From: Lolium rigidum
Lineage: Eukaryota > Streptophyta > Magnoliopsida > Poales > Poaceae
Direction of reading: 5' to 3'
DNA: 64,000 nucleotides
Assembly: GCF_022539505.1 (NCBI RefSeq)
Contig: NC_061510.1
Coordinates: forward strand, 35,117,047 to 35,181,046
Shown here: piece after piece, positions 46,685 through 59,948 of the stretch
Position numbering within the stretch: the first letter of the stretch is position 1
How the letters are laid out: every line of letters starts with the position of its first letter
Position numbers and translations under genes: made by a program
Notes under the pieces: generated by a model
Told to the model about the DNA's origin: nothing
Seen by the model: the letters and a program-made list of their open reading frames with translations, nothing else
Database searches by the model: none

Positions 46685-49600
46685 TCATTTCTTCCCTTGT
46701 GTCCCCGCTTGCTTACGATTGGGCCGTATCCATGGAGCATCCTCATCATTTAACTTAATGCTTGGATCGGTGTTCACTTTGAAGGGCGGAATTTCACCAA
46801 ACATATTATAATCTTCCGACATGTCCGTCTTGTCCTCCACTCCCACGATGTTTCTTTTCCCCGAAAGAACAATGTGGCGCTTTGGATCATCGCATGATGT
46901 ACCGATCGTTTTCTTATCTTTCCGTTTCCTCGGTTTGCTACTCATGTCCTTGACATAGAAAACCTGAGCGACATCTTTCGCTAGGACGAATGGTTCGTCA
47001 AGGTAACCAAGATTGTTGAAATCCACCATTGTCATTCCGTATTGGTGGTCCACCTTTACCCCACCTCCTGTTAGCTTGAACCATTTGCACCGGAACAAAG
47101 GGACCTTGAAGGAGGGTCCATAGTCAAGTTCCCATATCTCCTCTATGTAACCATAATATGTGACCTTTTGCCCATTCTCGGTTGTCTGCATCAAAGCGGA
47201 CACCACTGTTTTGGTTGGTGCTCTTTTTATCTTGGGCGATCGTGTAAAATGTATTCCCATTTATCTCGTACCCTTGGAAAGTCGTTATAGTCGAAGATGG
47301 TGTCTTGGCCAACATGTACAGCTCGATCTACAACCTCATTGTCACTCATTAAATGTTTTCTCAACCAACCGCCGAAAGTCTCCATGTGGGCCTTCCTAAT
47401 CCAGGATTCGAGGCTTCCCGGGTTGTCCGAGCGTAAAATATTCTTGTGTTTCTCAAAGTACGGAGCCACCAAGCTGGAATTGGTCGAACCGTGTGGTGTG
47501 CTTCGATCGGAGAATGGCCGTCCATACATATCGTTGATTTCCTTCCGATCGTGCCTTTTCCACTTAGTCTCCCCTCGTGCCGCGATCGAGGAAGACCAAT
47601 CGGCTTAAGGTCGGGAACAAAGTCAACACAAAACTCAATTACCTCCTCATTTCCATAGCCCTTGGCGATGCTTCCTTCCGGCCTAGCACGGTTACGAACA
47701 TATTTCTTTAATACTCCCATGAACCTCTCGAAGGGGAACATATTGTGTAGAAATACGGACCGAGAATGGAAATCTCTTCGACTAGGTGAACCAGGAGGTG
47801 CGTCATAATATCGAAGAAGGATGGCGGGAACACCAACTCGAAACCGACAAGACATTGGACCACATCGTTCGTAACCGTGGTAGAACTTCTGGATTGATTA
47901 CCTTCCGAGAGATTGCATTGAGGAATGCACATAGCTTCACAATGGCTACTCGAACATTTTCCGGCAGGAGCCCCCTCAAAGCAATCGGAAGCAATTGCGT
48001 CATAATCACGTGGCGGTCGTGAGACTTCGGGTTTTGGAACTTTTTCTCCGCCATGTTTATTATTCCCTTTATATTGGACGAGAATCCAGACGGGACCTTA
48101 ATACCGCTCAGGCATTCAAAAAAGATGACCTTCTCTTCTTTGGTCGTAGCGTAGCCGGCACGACCTTGAAACCATTCCGGATGCTCGGTCATCAGTGGTC
48201 TTTCAAGCGTTGCTCGAGTCCCGCCGTGCTTCCTTTGTATCATTTGTCTTCCCATACACGCCCAAGAAGCTTAGCAGGTTCACGCAAATATTCTTCGTAA
48301 CGTGCATCACGTCGATTGCGGAGCGGACTTCTAGGACTTTCCAATATTCTAGCTCCCCGTAATATAGATTTCTTCTTCCACATGGCTACGTGCCCGTCGC
48401 CTCCCTTCGGAACTGATTGTCCGCCGGACCCTTTCCAAAGATGACTTTCAAATCCTTGACCATATCAAATACCTCAGCACCAAGCGTTGCTCCGCAGCTT
48501 CGGCCGGTGATCTCGCCTTGCCGTTGTAATGCTTGCCGCGCTTTCTTACGTTATGATTTTTGGGAAGAAATCGACGATGCCCCATGTACACGTTCTTCTT
48601 ACAATTTGGCAAATGTACACTTTCAGTCTCATGTAAGCGAGTGCGTGCATGCATTGTATCCCTTATTTGACTGTCCCGAAAGGTTACTAAGAGCAGGCCA
48701 ATCGTTGATGGTTACGAAAAGCAACGCTCGTAGGTCAAATTCCTCTTCTTTGTGCTCATCCCACACACGGACACCAGGTCTGCCCCACAACCGTAAAAGT
48801 TCATCAACTAATGGCCTTAGGTACACATCGATGTCGTTGCCGGGTTGCTTCGGACCTTGGATGAGCACCGGCATCATAATGAACTTCCGCTTCATGCACA
48901 ACCAAGGAGGAAGGTTGTAGATGCATAGAGTCACGGGCCAGTGCTATGGCCGGAGCTCGCTCGCCGAAAGGATTCATGCCATCCGTACTTAGACCAAATC
49001 TTATGTTCCTTGCGTCAGCTGCAAAATCTTTAAACTCTCTGTCGATCTTTCTCCATTGCGTTCCATCCGCGGGGTGTCTCAACTCCCCGTCCGACTTACG
49101 GTCCTCTTTGTGCCATCTCAACAACTTGGCATGCTCTTTGTTCCTGAACAGACGTTTCAACCGTGGTATTATAGGAGCATACCACATCACCTTGGCGGGA
49201 ACCTTCTTCCTAGGTTTCTGGCCCTCGACATCGTCACCAGGGTCATCGCCTCTGATCTTATAACGCAATGCGGTGCATACCGGGCATTCATTCAAATTCT
49301 CGTATTCACCGCGGTAGAGGATGCGATCGTTGATGCATGCATGTATCTTCGGAACCTCTAAACCTAGAGGGCAGACAACCTTCTTTGCTTCATACGTACC
49401 GGAGGGCAACTCGTTATTCTTTGGAAACATATTCTTCAACATTTTCAGCAAGTTTTCAAATCCCGAGTCAGCTACACCTTCCCGTGCCTTCCATCTCAAG
49501 CAAATCCAAGTGTGCAGCCCAGCTTTTTCGGACCATTATCGCATCCTCGGGTACAGCGACTTTTTGTGATCCTCTAACATGCGATCCAAATTCTCCCTCT

Positions 49601-50033
49601 CCTTTTCAGTTTCGCATCGACTCCGTGCATCAGCAATGGTCCGACCAAGATCATCAGCGGGCTCATCACGTGCCTCTTCTTGATCACCTTCCCCTTCACC
49701 TTCCCCACCTTCAGCATCATCCATGAAAGTATCACCGAAATGATCAAGATAGCTCTCATCGATGTCATCCCCTTCTTCATCTTCTTCCATTATAACCCCT
49801 CTTTCTCCATGCTTGGTCCAACAATTATAGCTTGGCATGAAACCATGCCGAATCGAGTGCACGTGAACTTCCCTTGAGGAAGAGTAACCCTTCGATTCTT
49901 ACGGTTAACACATGGACGAGATAACAAAACCCCCCTGCTTGTTCGCATTAGCCACTACGAGGAAATCTTGCAAACCCGTAGTGAATTCGCCGGAGAGTCG
50001 GCTAGCGTACATCCATTGCCGATTCATCCGCAT
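46685..50033 (-). pseudogene. CACTA tnp2-type transposase, frameshifted
   Basis: Catalytic transposase of En/Spm elements (transposase-associated domain plus tnp2). From the ATG at 50033: NRQWMYASRLSGEFTTGLQD, then after a shift near 49917 HSIRHGFMPSYNCWTKHGER and an acidic stretch; GFENLLKMLKNMFPKNNELP, LYRGEYENLNECPVCTALRY, VMWYAPIIPRLKRLFRNKEH, ARNIRFGLSTDGMNPFGE; shift; LPPWLCMKRKFIMMPVLIQG, LLFVTINDWPALSNLSGQSN, VIMTQLLPIALRGLLPENVR; shift; FPFERFMGVLKKYVRNRARP, GYGNEEVIEFCVDFVPDLKP; and finally TYYGYIEEIWELDYGPSFKV, ending GTQGKK. Order and length fit a complete gene with at least six frame breaks. Several breaks sit on CAG/CTG sites and may be sequence errors (see findings). Confidence 0.88.
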
Positions 50034-50389
50034 TATTATAATACAAAATATATAATTAACCATCGCATGCATTTGTTAAACTAATTAAATAGAAATTAAA
50101 CAATGAACTACACACATATGCATATTTTATCAATGACACATATATATGAAAGGTTCAAGTGTGTTGTTGCTAACCGCGATCGAGGAGGAAAAAATAAATG
50201 AGGAAGCTCGATCAAGTGTGGCTCCGACACTTCATATCATGTTTGTTTCATGCTCTTGGGACATTTCATCAAACACCTTGTGTGCATAAGAAGAGCCAAA
50301 AGCAAACCTACACCCCTTGTGAAGTTTGTGAAGAGAAGTGGGCACCAAATGGCTAAGTGTCGTGGGCTGGCTGGTATATGTAGGGGAGG
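50034..50389. other. 5' region of tnp2 inside the CACTA element
   Basis: AT-rich, followed by a short unique stretch before the subterminal repeats. It should hold the tnp2 promoter; no clear TATA box was assigned. Confidence 0.35.
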
Positions 50390-50610
50390 GGCTTTAGTCG
50401 CGGTTGGCCCGGCCAACCGCGACCGAAGGCCTTTGGGCCGGGCCCGAGGACATTTAGTCGCGGTTGGCCCGGCCAACCGCGACTAAAGCCCCTCACGTCC
50501 ACCAGCTGGCCACCGAGCGCGCCGGGCCCAGGCCTTTGGTCGCGGTTGGGCAACCGAGCCGCGACTAAATCCGCCTTTGGTCGCGGTTTTTGCATTTCCG
50601 CGACTAATGG
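50390..50610. repeat. Right subterminal palindromic repeats of the CACTA element
   Basis: tttagtcgcggttggcccgg with inverted ccggccaaccgcgac, repeated near 50394-50430 and 50451-50488, then tttggtcgcggttgggcaac with cgcgactaaat and a final ggtcgcggtttttgcatttc. Confidence 0.88.
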
Positions 50611-50644
50611 GGCTGGACGGAAGGCCTTTTTTCTACCAGTGCTA

Positions 50645-53133
50645 GTTGCAATCCTGAATGAATGTAGAAAGTAGAAACTTTATTGAACCTCAATTTCTCT
50701 TGTACTTGCATGTATCTCCTGCGAGCAATCCGTAGCAGCAAGAACACAGACCACAAATTGCAACAAAATCAAGAAGTCTCAGCAAAATAAACTGAGGACA
50801 AATGACCAAATCTAGTGAAACTTACCAACTATGTCAAGAACGTGAATGGCTTGAGCTGATGAACGGACGAATCCAACGAAACGCACGGAAAGGAAATACC
50901 TGCAGCAAAAACGATGATGCCACAAAACGTCCATGGCACATGAGAAAACCTAGTGCTGGGTGACAGGTGCGTACAATCTGGTCGAGGCGGCAGAGGGGGA
51001 TCGGATCTCTCTTGGTCTCCTGGCCGAGTGAAGGCGATGGTGTACAAATGACATGGCAGAGAAGACTAAAAAGGAGGCCGGCCGGCAGCGGCTCGCTCGT
51101 CTCCCAGGTTACATTAGACGATTCGTTTCCCCACTACGGTAGGATGGGAAGTCTATAAATCTGCAACAGCTGGTGGTGTGATAGGCGAGGAGTCAAGCTG
51201 AATATCGTGGAAAATAAATCCTAAGGAGGGCAACGGACTTGTTCTCTGGCGATGCAAAGAGAAACTGAAAAGAAAATGGAAAGGGAATTGCTCTTGAGAT
51301 AGTTTGATGATGTGGCATAGCTGCATGTTTAGAGAAATAGGATAGTGGGGATGAACTTCTTAGTTATATAGGATTAGCTCCTGATAAAACGAGCTACTGT
51401 ATCACTGCTGCTGATGCATGCATGCAGTTGCTTGTGCAGCCGGCCGTACAGAGGACAGGACGACGGTAGACATCCATCCATGATCCACCGATGTTGTTTC
51501 CGTTGGGTCATGCCGCTCGCGTGAATCGATTTAAGGAACACTCAATGTTACAATGTATGATGACGACTCATACTCGTCCGTACGTGGAACTGTGGAAGCG
51601 TACGTACGTCCAGCAAAAGGGAGGACGGTACACACGAAGCGGCAGGTGCCGCGTGCACGTTGTATACCCTCGCTTAATTTCTCACTCTGCATGGTCGGAA
51701 ATTACCAGGCGAAAAAAGTGAGAGGTGGTCCCGGTCTCTCGTGTTACTAGCTCTGACGAAAGAAGGGCTGTTTCATTTCCCTGTTGCCCATCTAGATATC
51801 TCGGGCTCGTTCGTTGATGTGGAGAGAGAGCGACGTGTGTTGTTCCGATCGATCGGGGCTGTCTGCTCGTAATTGCGATGGGAACGACGTCTTCCTCCCG
51901 TATTGTCCCGTCCTTCGCCTTCACCTGCAAGCCGTTGAAGATTCCTCGGTGCAAAATGCGCTGTCGATAGATACGCGTCGGTAAGGTACGGTACGGCGGT
52001 CATGGCCGGACAGTCGTTGCCCCGACCGGATCTCAAAAGGACGAGCGAAACACGCACCGGCGGTTGCTGCAGGTGAAATTGAAGAGCGGGGACAGGACAA
52101 TGTTAAATCGGCCACGCGATAATCGGTACATTCTGAAAAAATATTCTTTAGGACGTCTTCGGCCCGACGCAAACGGAAGTGATTAGCTATATCTTGTAGA
52201 TAGAGATTGCCTTGCCATGGCAGCGACGCCCAATATATATTGGCACCGCAGGGCGAGAATCAACGCCCGGTTTTCCGAGTGCGGAATTGCGGTCTAGTGC
52301 GTCAAATGTACGGCCGCGCGCGGGAATCGACCATCCTCGGACGGAAAACGGTAATCACGGGTGGCGAGACTCAACGAGAGTCATCATTAAAGGAGCTTGA
52401 TAGTCCTATTTATTTTTACGCAGACTGTTGGAGACACCTTAAAGGTATACAGTCGTCACTAAATCTTTTCAACCGATTTTCGTGTCCGCGAATAGACCTA
52501 AACGAATACCGGAATGACCTTACAAACGAACGTGTAATCTCGACCATCCAAGGACGGCAAGGCCGGAAGAAGACGCTCGCATCACGGGCGCGTTTTAAAT
52601 GACTTGTCCATGCGGCGGCAGGGCTACGTAGGCAGCAGCAGCGGTACCACCACGGCACCACCATCGATGCGCAAATCATGCGTGGCCCGAACCAAGTCTG
52701 GATCTGGATCGCTGCGTCGTGATGCAGGCAGATTGCATGGCATGACAGTGACTCAAGGAACGAATAGTTACATGCACGCTGCCGCCCTACGATAAACATG
52801 GATCCAGCTACGTGGCAGACGAAGGAAGCTAGGCGTGGCCGCGTTAACATGGATCCAGCTACATGACAATGCCTAATCATATTGAGTGTATTCGCCACTG
52901 TCCTCATCGGCGTTGTCGTTGATCATTTCATAGAAGACGGCCTCACCATTGTTTTTCATGAATTCCTACACATATAGTGGCCATGACAAACCACAGACAC
53001 AATCAACTTGTAAAGTGAAATAAATATAAGATCAAGTTGACTAGGCCTACCAATAGGAAAGAAATTACCATCTAACTTGCTGACCGTAGCTCACCAGTCA
53101 TTCAGTCGAACAGTTTGACTGGCGGTGGCATAT
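50645..53133. other. Intergenic DNA between CACTA and Cassandra elements
   Basis: About 2.5 kb with no recognisable gene or transposon ends. On minus, 50827-50898 is bracketed by consensus acceptor and donor (gctgcag, gtaagt), so a non-coding or UTR exon is possible, but nothing else supports it. A 19-bp unit acatggatccagctac is repeated at about 52796 and 52849. Confidence 0.35.
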
Positions 53134-53339
53134 CTGCTCATCTCCAAAGAACTCCGAGGTTAAGCGTGTTTGGCTTGGAGCGACTTGAGGATGGGTGACC
53201 GACCGGAAAGTTGATCCCAGGTGCGCATGAGTGAGGACAGTGCGCAAAAAAGACTAGTGTTGGTTTCTGGGGACAGTCTAGAGATCCTTGAGAGCTGCAG
53301 GATGTGACATGCTCGGTCAGGGGTGGTCGGGGTGTTGCA
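53134..53339 (+). repeat. Cassandra TRIM 5' LTR, 5'-truncated, with 5S-like sequence
   Basis: Similar to the LTR at 61670-61917 from gctcatctccaaagaactcc onward. It contains a 5S rRNA-like segment (agaactccgaggttaagcgt, then ggatgggtgacc), the hallmark of Cassandra. It ends ggggtgttgca and is directly followed by ttggtatcagagcc, a PBS for initiator methionine tRNA. The first ~80 bp of the LTR are missing. Confidence 0.85.
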
Positions 53340-53353
53340 TTTGGTATCAGAGC
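53340..53353 (+). promoter_or_regulatory. Cassandra primer-binding site (tRNA-Met type)
   Basis: tttggtatcagagc immediately after the LTR; complementary to the 3' end of initiator tRNA-Met, typical for Cassandra. Confidence 0.8.
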
Positions 53354-53392
53354 CGACCTTCGCGGTAAGACGAGCGTGTGCGAATCAGGGGG

Positions 53393-54978
53393 TGATGACG
53401 CGTAAAGCACACGCCCGTTGGGAACCCCAAGTGGAAGGTGTGATGCGTACAGCAGCAAGTTTCCCTCAGTAAGAAACCAAGGTTTATCGAACCAGTAGGA
53501 GTCAAGAAGCACGTTGAAGGTTGATGGCGGCGGGATGTAGTGCGGCGCAACACCGGGGATTCCGGCGCCAACGTGGAACTCCGCACAACACAACCAAAGT
53601 ACTTTGCCCCAACGAAACAGCCGAGGTTGTCAATCTCACCGGCTTGCTGTAACAAAGGATTAGATGTATAGTGTGGATGATGATTGTTTGCAAAGAACGA
53701 GTAAAACAATAGCAGCAGATTGTATTTCGAGTATAAAAGAATGGACCGGGGTCCACGGTTCACTAGAGGTGTCTCTCCCATAAGATAGCATGTTGGGTGA
53801 ACAAATTACGATCGGGCAATTGACAAATAGAGAGGGCATAACAATGCACATACATGATATGATGAATATTGTGAGATTTAATTGGGCATTACGAAAAAGT
53901 ACATAGACCGCTATCCGAGCATGCATCTATGCCTAAAAAGTCTACCTTCGAGGTTATCATCCGAACCCCTTCCGAGTATTAAGTTGCAAAGCAACGAGAC
54001 AATTGCATTAAGTATGGTGCGTAATGTAATCAATAACTACATCCTCGGACATAGCATCAATGTTTTATCCCTAGTGGCAACAAGCACATCCACAACCTTA
54101 GAACTTTCCGTCACTCGTCCCAGATTTAATGGAGGCATGAACCCACTATCGAGCATAAATACTCCCTCTTGGAGTTAAGAGCAAAAACTTGGCCAGAGCC
54201 TCTACTAATAACGGAGAGCATGCAAGATCATAAACAACACATAGGTAATAGATTGATAATCAACATAACATAGTATTCTCTATCCATCGGATCCCGCCAA
54301 ACACAACATATATAATTACAGATAGATGATCTTGATCATGTTAGGCAGCTCACAAGATCCGACAATGAAGCACATGAGGAGAAGACAACCATCTAGCTAC
54401 TGCTATGGACCCATAGTCCAGGGGTGAACTACTCACTCATCACTCCGAGAGCGACCATGGCGGTGAAGAGTCCTCCGGGAGATGAATCCCCTCTCCGGCA
54501 GGATGTCGGAGGTGATCTCCAGAATCCCCCGAGATGGGATTGGCGGCGGCGGCGTCTCAGAAAGGTTTTCCATATCGTGGCTCTCGGTACTGGGGGTTTC
54601 GCGACGAAGGCTTTAAGTAGGCGGAAGGGCAACGCGGGGGGCCACACGAGGGCCCCACACGCCAGGGCCGCGCGGCCTAGGGCTGGGCCGCGCCGCCCTG
54701 TTGTGGCGGCGCCTCGTGGCCCCACTTTCTTTCCCCCTCGGTCTTCTGGAAGCTTCGTGCAAAAATAGGACCCTGGGCGTTGATTTCGTCCAATTCCGAG
54801 AATATTTCTTTACTAGGATTTCTGAAACCAAAAACAACAACTGGCTCTTCGGCATCTCGTTAGTAGGTTAGTGCCGGAAAATGCATAAATACGACATATA
54901 ATGTGTATAAAACATGTAGATATCATCAATAATGTGGCATGGAACATAAGAAATTATCGATACGTCGGAGACTTATCG
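53393..54978 (-). repeat. 3' LTR (left) of the Athila-like element
   Basis: 1586 bp. Aligned with the right LTR the differences cluster at CAG/CTG trinucleotides (CAG here or there reads CGAG, CGA or CGG). The end reads acttatcg where the other LTR has acgtatca. Confidence 0.9.
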
Positions 54979-57576
54979 AGCATCCCCAAGCTTAGTTCTC
55001 GCTCGTTCCGAGCGAGTAAACGATAACAAAGATAATTTCCGGAGTGACATGCCATCATAACCTTGATCATACTATTGTAAGCATATGTAATGAATGCAGC
55101 GATCAAAACAATGGTAATGACATGAGTAAACAAATGAATCATAAAGCAAAGACTTTTCATGAATAGTACTTCAAGACAAGCATCAATAAGTCTTGCATAA
55201 GAGTTAACTCATAAAGCAATAAATTCATAGTAAAGGTATTGAAACAACACAAAGGAATATTAAGTTTCAGCGGTTGCTTTCAACTTATAACATGTATATC
55301 TCATGGATAATTGTCAAAATAGAGTAATATAACAAGTGCAATATGCAAGTATGTAGGAATCAATGCACAGTTCACACAAGTGTTTGCTTCTTGAGGTGGA
55401 GAGAAATAGGTGAACTGACTCAACAATAAAAGTAAAAGAAAGGTCCTTCAAAGAGGAAAGCATCGATTGCTATATTTGTGCTAGAGCTTTTATTTTGAAA
55501 ACATGAAACAATTTTGTCAACGGTAGTAATAAAGCATATGTATCATGTAAATTATATCTTACAAGTTGCAAGCCTCATGCATTGTATACTAATAGTGCCC
55601 GCACCTTGTCCTAATTAGCTTGGACTACCGGATCATCGCAATACACATGTTTTAACCAAGTGTCACAAAGGGGTAACTCCATGCCGCCTGTACAAAGGTC
55701 TAAGGAGAAAGCTCGCATTTTGGATTTTTCGCTTTTGATTATTCTCAACTTAGACATCCATACCGGGACAACATGGAAAACAGATAATGGACTCCTCTCT
55801 AATGCATAAGCATGTAGCAACAATTAGTGTTCTCATATGAGATTGAGGATATATGTCCAAAACTGAAACTTCCACCATGATTCATGGCTTTAGTTAGCGG
55901 CCCAATGTTCTTCTCTAACAATATGCATGCTCCAACCATTAAGGTGGTAGATCTCTCTTACTTCGAGACAAGACGGACATGCATAGCAACTCACATGATA
56001 TTCAACAAAGAGTAGTTGACGGCGTCCCCGGGAACATGGTTATCGCACAACAAGCAACTTAATAAGAGATAAAGTGCATAAGTACATATTCAATACCACA
56101 ATAGTTTTTAAGCTATTTGTCCCATGAGCTATATATTGCAAAGGTGAATGATGGAAATTTTAAAGGTAGCACTCAAGCAATTTACTTTGGAATGGCGGAG
56201 AAATACCATGTAGTAGGTAGGTATGGTGGACACAAATGGTATAGTGGTTGGCTCAAGGATTTTGGATGCATGAGAAGTATTCCCTCTCGATACAAGGTTT
56301 AGGCTAGCAAGGTTATTTGAAACAAACACAAGGATGAACCGGTGCAGCAAAACTCACATAAAAGACATATTGTAAACATTATAAGACTCTACACCGTCTT
56401 CCTTGTTGTTCAAAACTGAATACTAGAAATTATCTAGACTTTAGAGAGACCAAATATGCAAACCAAATTTAGCAAGCTCTAGGTGTTTCTTCATTAATAG
56501 CTGCAAAGTATATGATGCAAGAGCTTAAACATGAGCACAACAATTGCCAAGTATCAAATTATTCAAGACATTTTAGAGTTACTACATGTAGCATTTCCCG
56601 ATTCCAACCATATAACAATTTAACGAAGAAGATTCAACCTTCGCCAAGAATACTACGAGTAAAGCCTAAGGACATATACTTGTCCATATGCAACAGCGGA
56701 GCGTGTCTCTCTCCCACACAATGAATGCTAGGATCCATTTTATTCAAACAAAACAAAAAACAAAAACAAACCGACGCTCCAAGCAAAGTACATAAGATGT
56801 GACGGAATAAAAATATAGTTTCGGGGAGGAACTCGATAATGTTGTCGATGAAGAAGGGGATGCCTTGGGCATCCCCAAGCTTAGACGCTTGAGTCTTCTT
56901 AAAATATGCAGGGGTGAACCACCGGGGCATCCCCAAGCTTAGAGCTTTCACTCTCTTTGATCATATTGCATCATTCTCCTCTCTTGATCCTTGAAAACTT
57001 CCTCCACACCAAACTCGAAACAACTCATTAGAGGGTTAGTGCATAATAAAAATTCACATGTTCAGAGGTGACACAATCATTCTTAACACTTCTGGACATT
57101 GCATAAAGCTACTGGACATTAATGGATCAAAGAAATTCATCCAACATAGCAAAAGGGGCAATGCGAAATAAAAGGCAGAATCTGTCAAAACAGAACAGTC
57201 CGTAAAGATGGATTTTATTGAGGCACCAGACTTGCTCAAATGAAAATGCTCAAATTGAATGAAAGTTGCGTACATATCTGAGGATCACGCACGTAAATTG
57301 GCATAATTTTCTGAGCTACCTACGAGAGAGGCAGGTCGGAATTCGTGACAGCAAAGAAATCTGCTATCGCGCAGCAATCCAAATCTAGTATTCACTTTAC
57401 TATCAAAGACTTTACTTGGCACAACAAAGCACAAAACTAAGATAAGGAGAGGTTGCTACAGTAGTAAACAACTTCCAAGACTCAAATATAAAACAAAAAT
57501 ACTATAGTAAAAACATGAGTTGTATCCCATAAGCGCTTTTCTTTAACGCCTTTCAGCTAGGCGCAGAAAGTGTGTA
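54979..57576 (-). other. Non-coding 3' half of the Athila-like element
   Basis: AT-rich, starts with a PPT-like tract (gcatccccaagcttag on plus, also repeated near 56870 and 56928). No pol or envelope-like ORF recognised; the frames found are short and without domains. Confidence 0.6.
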
Positions 57577-59695
57577 TCAATTATTATCAAGAGATGGAGC
57601 ATCAACATCATAACTTGTTCTAATAATAGAATCAAAAGGTAACTTCATTCTCTTTCTAGGGAAGTGTTCCATACCTTTCTTGAGAGGAAATTGATATTTA
57701 ATATTACCTTCCTTCATATCAATGGTAGCACCAACAGTTCGAATAAAAGGTCTTCCCAATATAATGGGACAAGATGCATTGCATTCAATATCCAAGACAA
57801 CAAAATCAACGGGGACAAGGTTATTGTTAACGGTAATGCGAACATTATCAACTCTCCCCAAAGGTTTCTTTATAGCATTATCAACAAGATTAACATCCAA
57901 ATAACAGTTTTTCAACGGTGGCAAGTCAAGCATGTTATAAATTTTCTTAGGCATAACGGAAATACTTGCACCAAGATCACATAAAGCATTACAATCAAAG
58001 TCATTGACCTTCATCTTAATGATGGGCTCCCAACCATCCTCTAGCTTTCTAGGAATAGAAGTTTCAAGTTTTAGTTTCTCTTCTCTAACTTTTATGAGAG
58101 CATTTGTAATATGTTTTGTGAAAGCCAAGTTTACAAGCACTAGCATTGGGACTCTTAGCAAGTTTTTGTAAGAACTTTATAACTTCAGAGATGTGGCAAT
58201 CATCAAAATCTAAACCATTACAATCTAAAGCAATGGGATCATCATCCCCAATGTTGGAAAAAATTTCAGCAGTTTTATCACAGACAATTTCAGTAGTTTT
58301 AGCAGTTTCAGACAATTTTGCACGCTTTGCACTAGGAATGGTAACATTGCCAACACCAATTTTATTATTGATAGTAGGAGGTGCAGCAACATGTGAAGCA
58401 TTAACATTACTAGTGGTGGTAATAGTCCAAACTTTAGCTATATTATTATTTTTAGCTAGTTTTTCATTTTCTTCTCTTTTCCACCTAGCATGCAATTCGG
58501 CCATCAATCTTATATTCTCATTAATTCTAACTTGGATGGCATTTGCTGTAGTAACAATTTTATTTTCAATATCCTTATTATGCATAACTTTCGATTTCAA
58601 AAGATCAACATCAGAGGCAAGACTATCAACCTTAGAAGCGAGAATATCAATTTTATTGAGCTTTTCCTCAACAGATTTGTTAAAAGCAGTTTGTGTACTA
58701 ATAAAATCTTTAAGCATAGCTTCAAGACCAGGGGGTACACTCCTATTATTGTTGTAAGAATTCCCATAAGAATTAGCATAACCGTTACCATTATTATAAG
58801 GATATGGCCTATAGTTATTACTAGAATTGTTCCGATAAGCATTGTTGTTGAAATTATTATTTTTAATGAAGTTTACATCAACATGTTCTTCTTGGGCAAC
58901 CAATGAAGCTAACGGAACATTATTAGGATCAACATTAGTCCTATCATTCACAAGCATAGACATAATAGCATCAATCTTATCACTCAAGGAAGAGGTTTCT
59001 TCGACGAATTTACCTTCTTACCTTGTGGAGCTCTTTCCGTGTGCCATTCGGAGTAATTAATCATCATATTATCAAGGAGCTTTGTTGCTTCACCAAGAGT
59101 GATGGACATAAAGGTACCTCCAGCAGACTGAATCCAATAGGTTCCGCGAAGAAAAGTTCAGATCCTGCATAAAAGGTTTGGATGATCATCCAAGTAGTCG
59201 ATCCATGGGTTGGGCAATTTTTAACCAAAGATTTCATTCTTTCCCAAGCTTGAGCAACATGTTCATTATCTAATTGTTTAAAATTCATTATGCTACTTCT
59301 CAAAGATATAATTTTAGCAGGGGGGATAATATCTACCAATAAAAGCATCTTTGCATTTAGTCCATGAATCAATACTATTCTTAGGCGAGAGATAGCAATC
59401 AATCTTTAGCTCTTCCTCTTAATGAGAAAGGGAACAATTTTAATTTTATAATGTCACCATCTACATCTTTATACTTTTGCATTTCACACAATTCAACAAA
59501 ATTATTGAGATGGGCAGCGAGCATCATCGAGAACTAACACTGAAAAATTGCTCTCGCATAACAAGATTCAAGAAAAGCAGGTTTAATTTCAAAGAATTCT
59601 GCCGTAGTAGCGAGTGGAGCAATAGGTGTGCATAAGAAATCATTATTATTTGTGGTTGTGAAGTCACACAACTTAGTATTTTCAGGAGTGGCCAT
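57577..59695 (-). pseudogene. Gypsy gag-protease of the Athila-like element, frameshifted
   Basis: Starts at the ATG at 59695 (MATPENTKLCDFTTTNNNDF). Gag-like parts: IISLRSSIMNFKQLDNEHVA, AWERMKSLVKNCPTHG, then an Asn/Tyr-rich stretch (NNNNNAYRNN-type) and a coiled coil KLNKIDILASKVDSLASDVD. The aspartic protease is intact in one frame: CDLGASISVMPKKIYNMLDL (catalytic motif here DLGAS, where DTGAS/DSGAS is usual) and CPIILGRPFIRTVGATIDMK. The ORF ends at 57577. Several frame changes lie in gag between 59.6 and 58.1 kb. Gag packages the RNA; the protease would mature the polyprotein. Confidence 0.82.
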
Positions 59696-59948
59696 TTTAA
59701 CAGTAGTAAATAAAGCAAACTAGATAAAGTAAATGCAAGTAACTAATTTTTTTGTGTTTTTGATATAGAGTGCAAGACAGTAAGTAAAGTAAAGCTAGCA
59801 ACTAATTTTTTTGTGTTTTGATATAATGCAGCAAACAAATAAGTAAATAAAATAAAGCAAGACAAAAACAAAGTAAAGAGATTGGATTGTGGAGACTCCC
59901 CTTGCAGCGTGTCTTGATCTCCCCGGCAACGGCGCTAGAAATTTAGCT

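Larger units (their letters stand above)
29544..50641 (-). mobile_element. CACTA (En/Spm) DNA transposon, about 21.1 kb, nested host for a gypsy element
   Basis: The left end begins caccggtggaaaaaagggct. The right end read inward on the minus strand begins cactggtagaaaaaaggcct. Both match the CACTA TIR pattern. The 3-bp target-site duplication cta lies at 29541-29543 and 50642-50644. Subterminal palindromic repeats built on tagtcgcggtt/aaccgcgacta lie at both ends. It encodes a tnp2-type transposase (minus), a second minus-strand gene with an Ulp1-like C-terminus and a third plus-strand gene. Without the inserted gypsy element the length is about 11.3 kb. Orientation is given by tnp2. All three coding units are interrupted in this copy, so it is probably non-autonomous unless the breaks are sequencing errors. 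Confidence 0.92.

Noticed and set aside
50827..50898. A hidden exon on the minus strand right of the CACTA element
   Set aside because: Acceptor and donor look good, but no adjoining exon or protein homology was found; kept only as a remark.
52207..52602. 131-codon plus-strand frame
   Set aside because: No family motif, no splice context, and the surrounding DNA looks like ordinary intergenic sequence.
53150..53210. 5S rRNA gene
   Set aside because: Only part of the 5S sequence is present, with many changes, and it is embedded in an LTR followed by a tRNA-Met PBS, which fits Cassandra instead.
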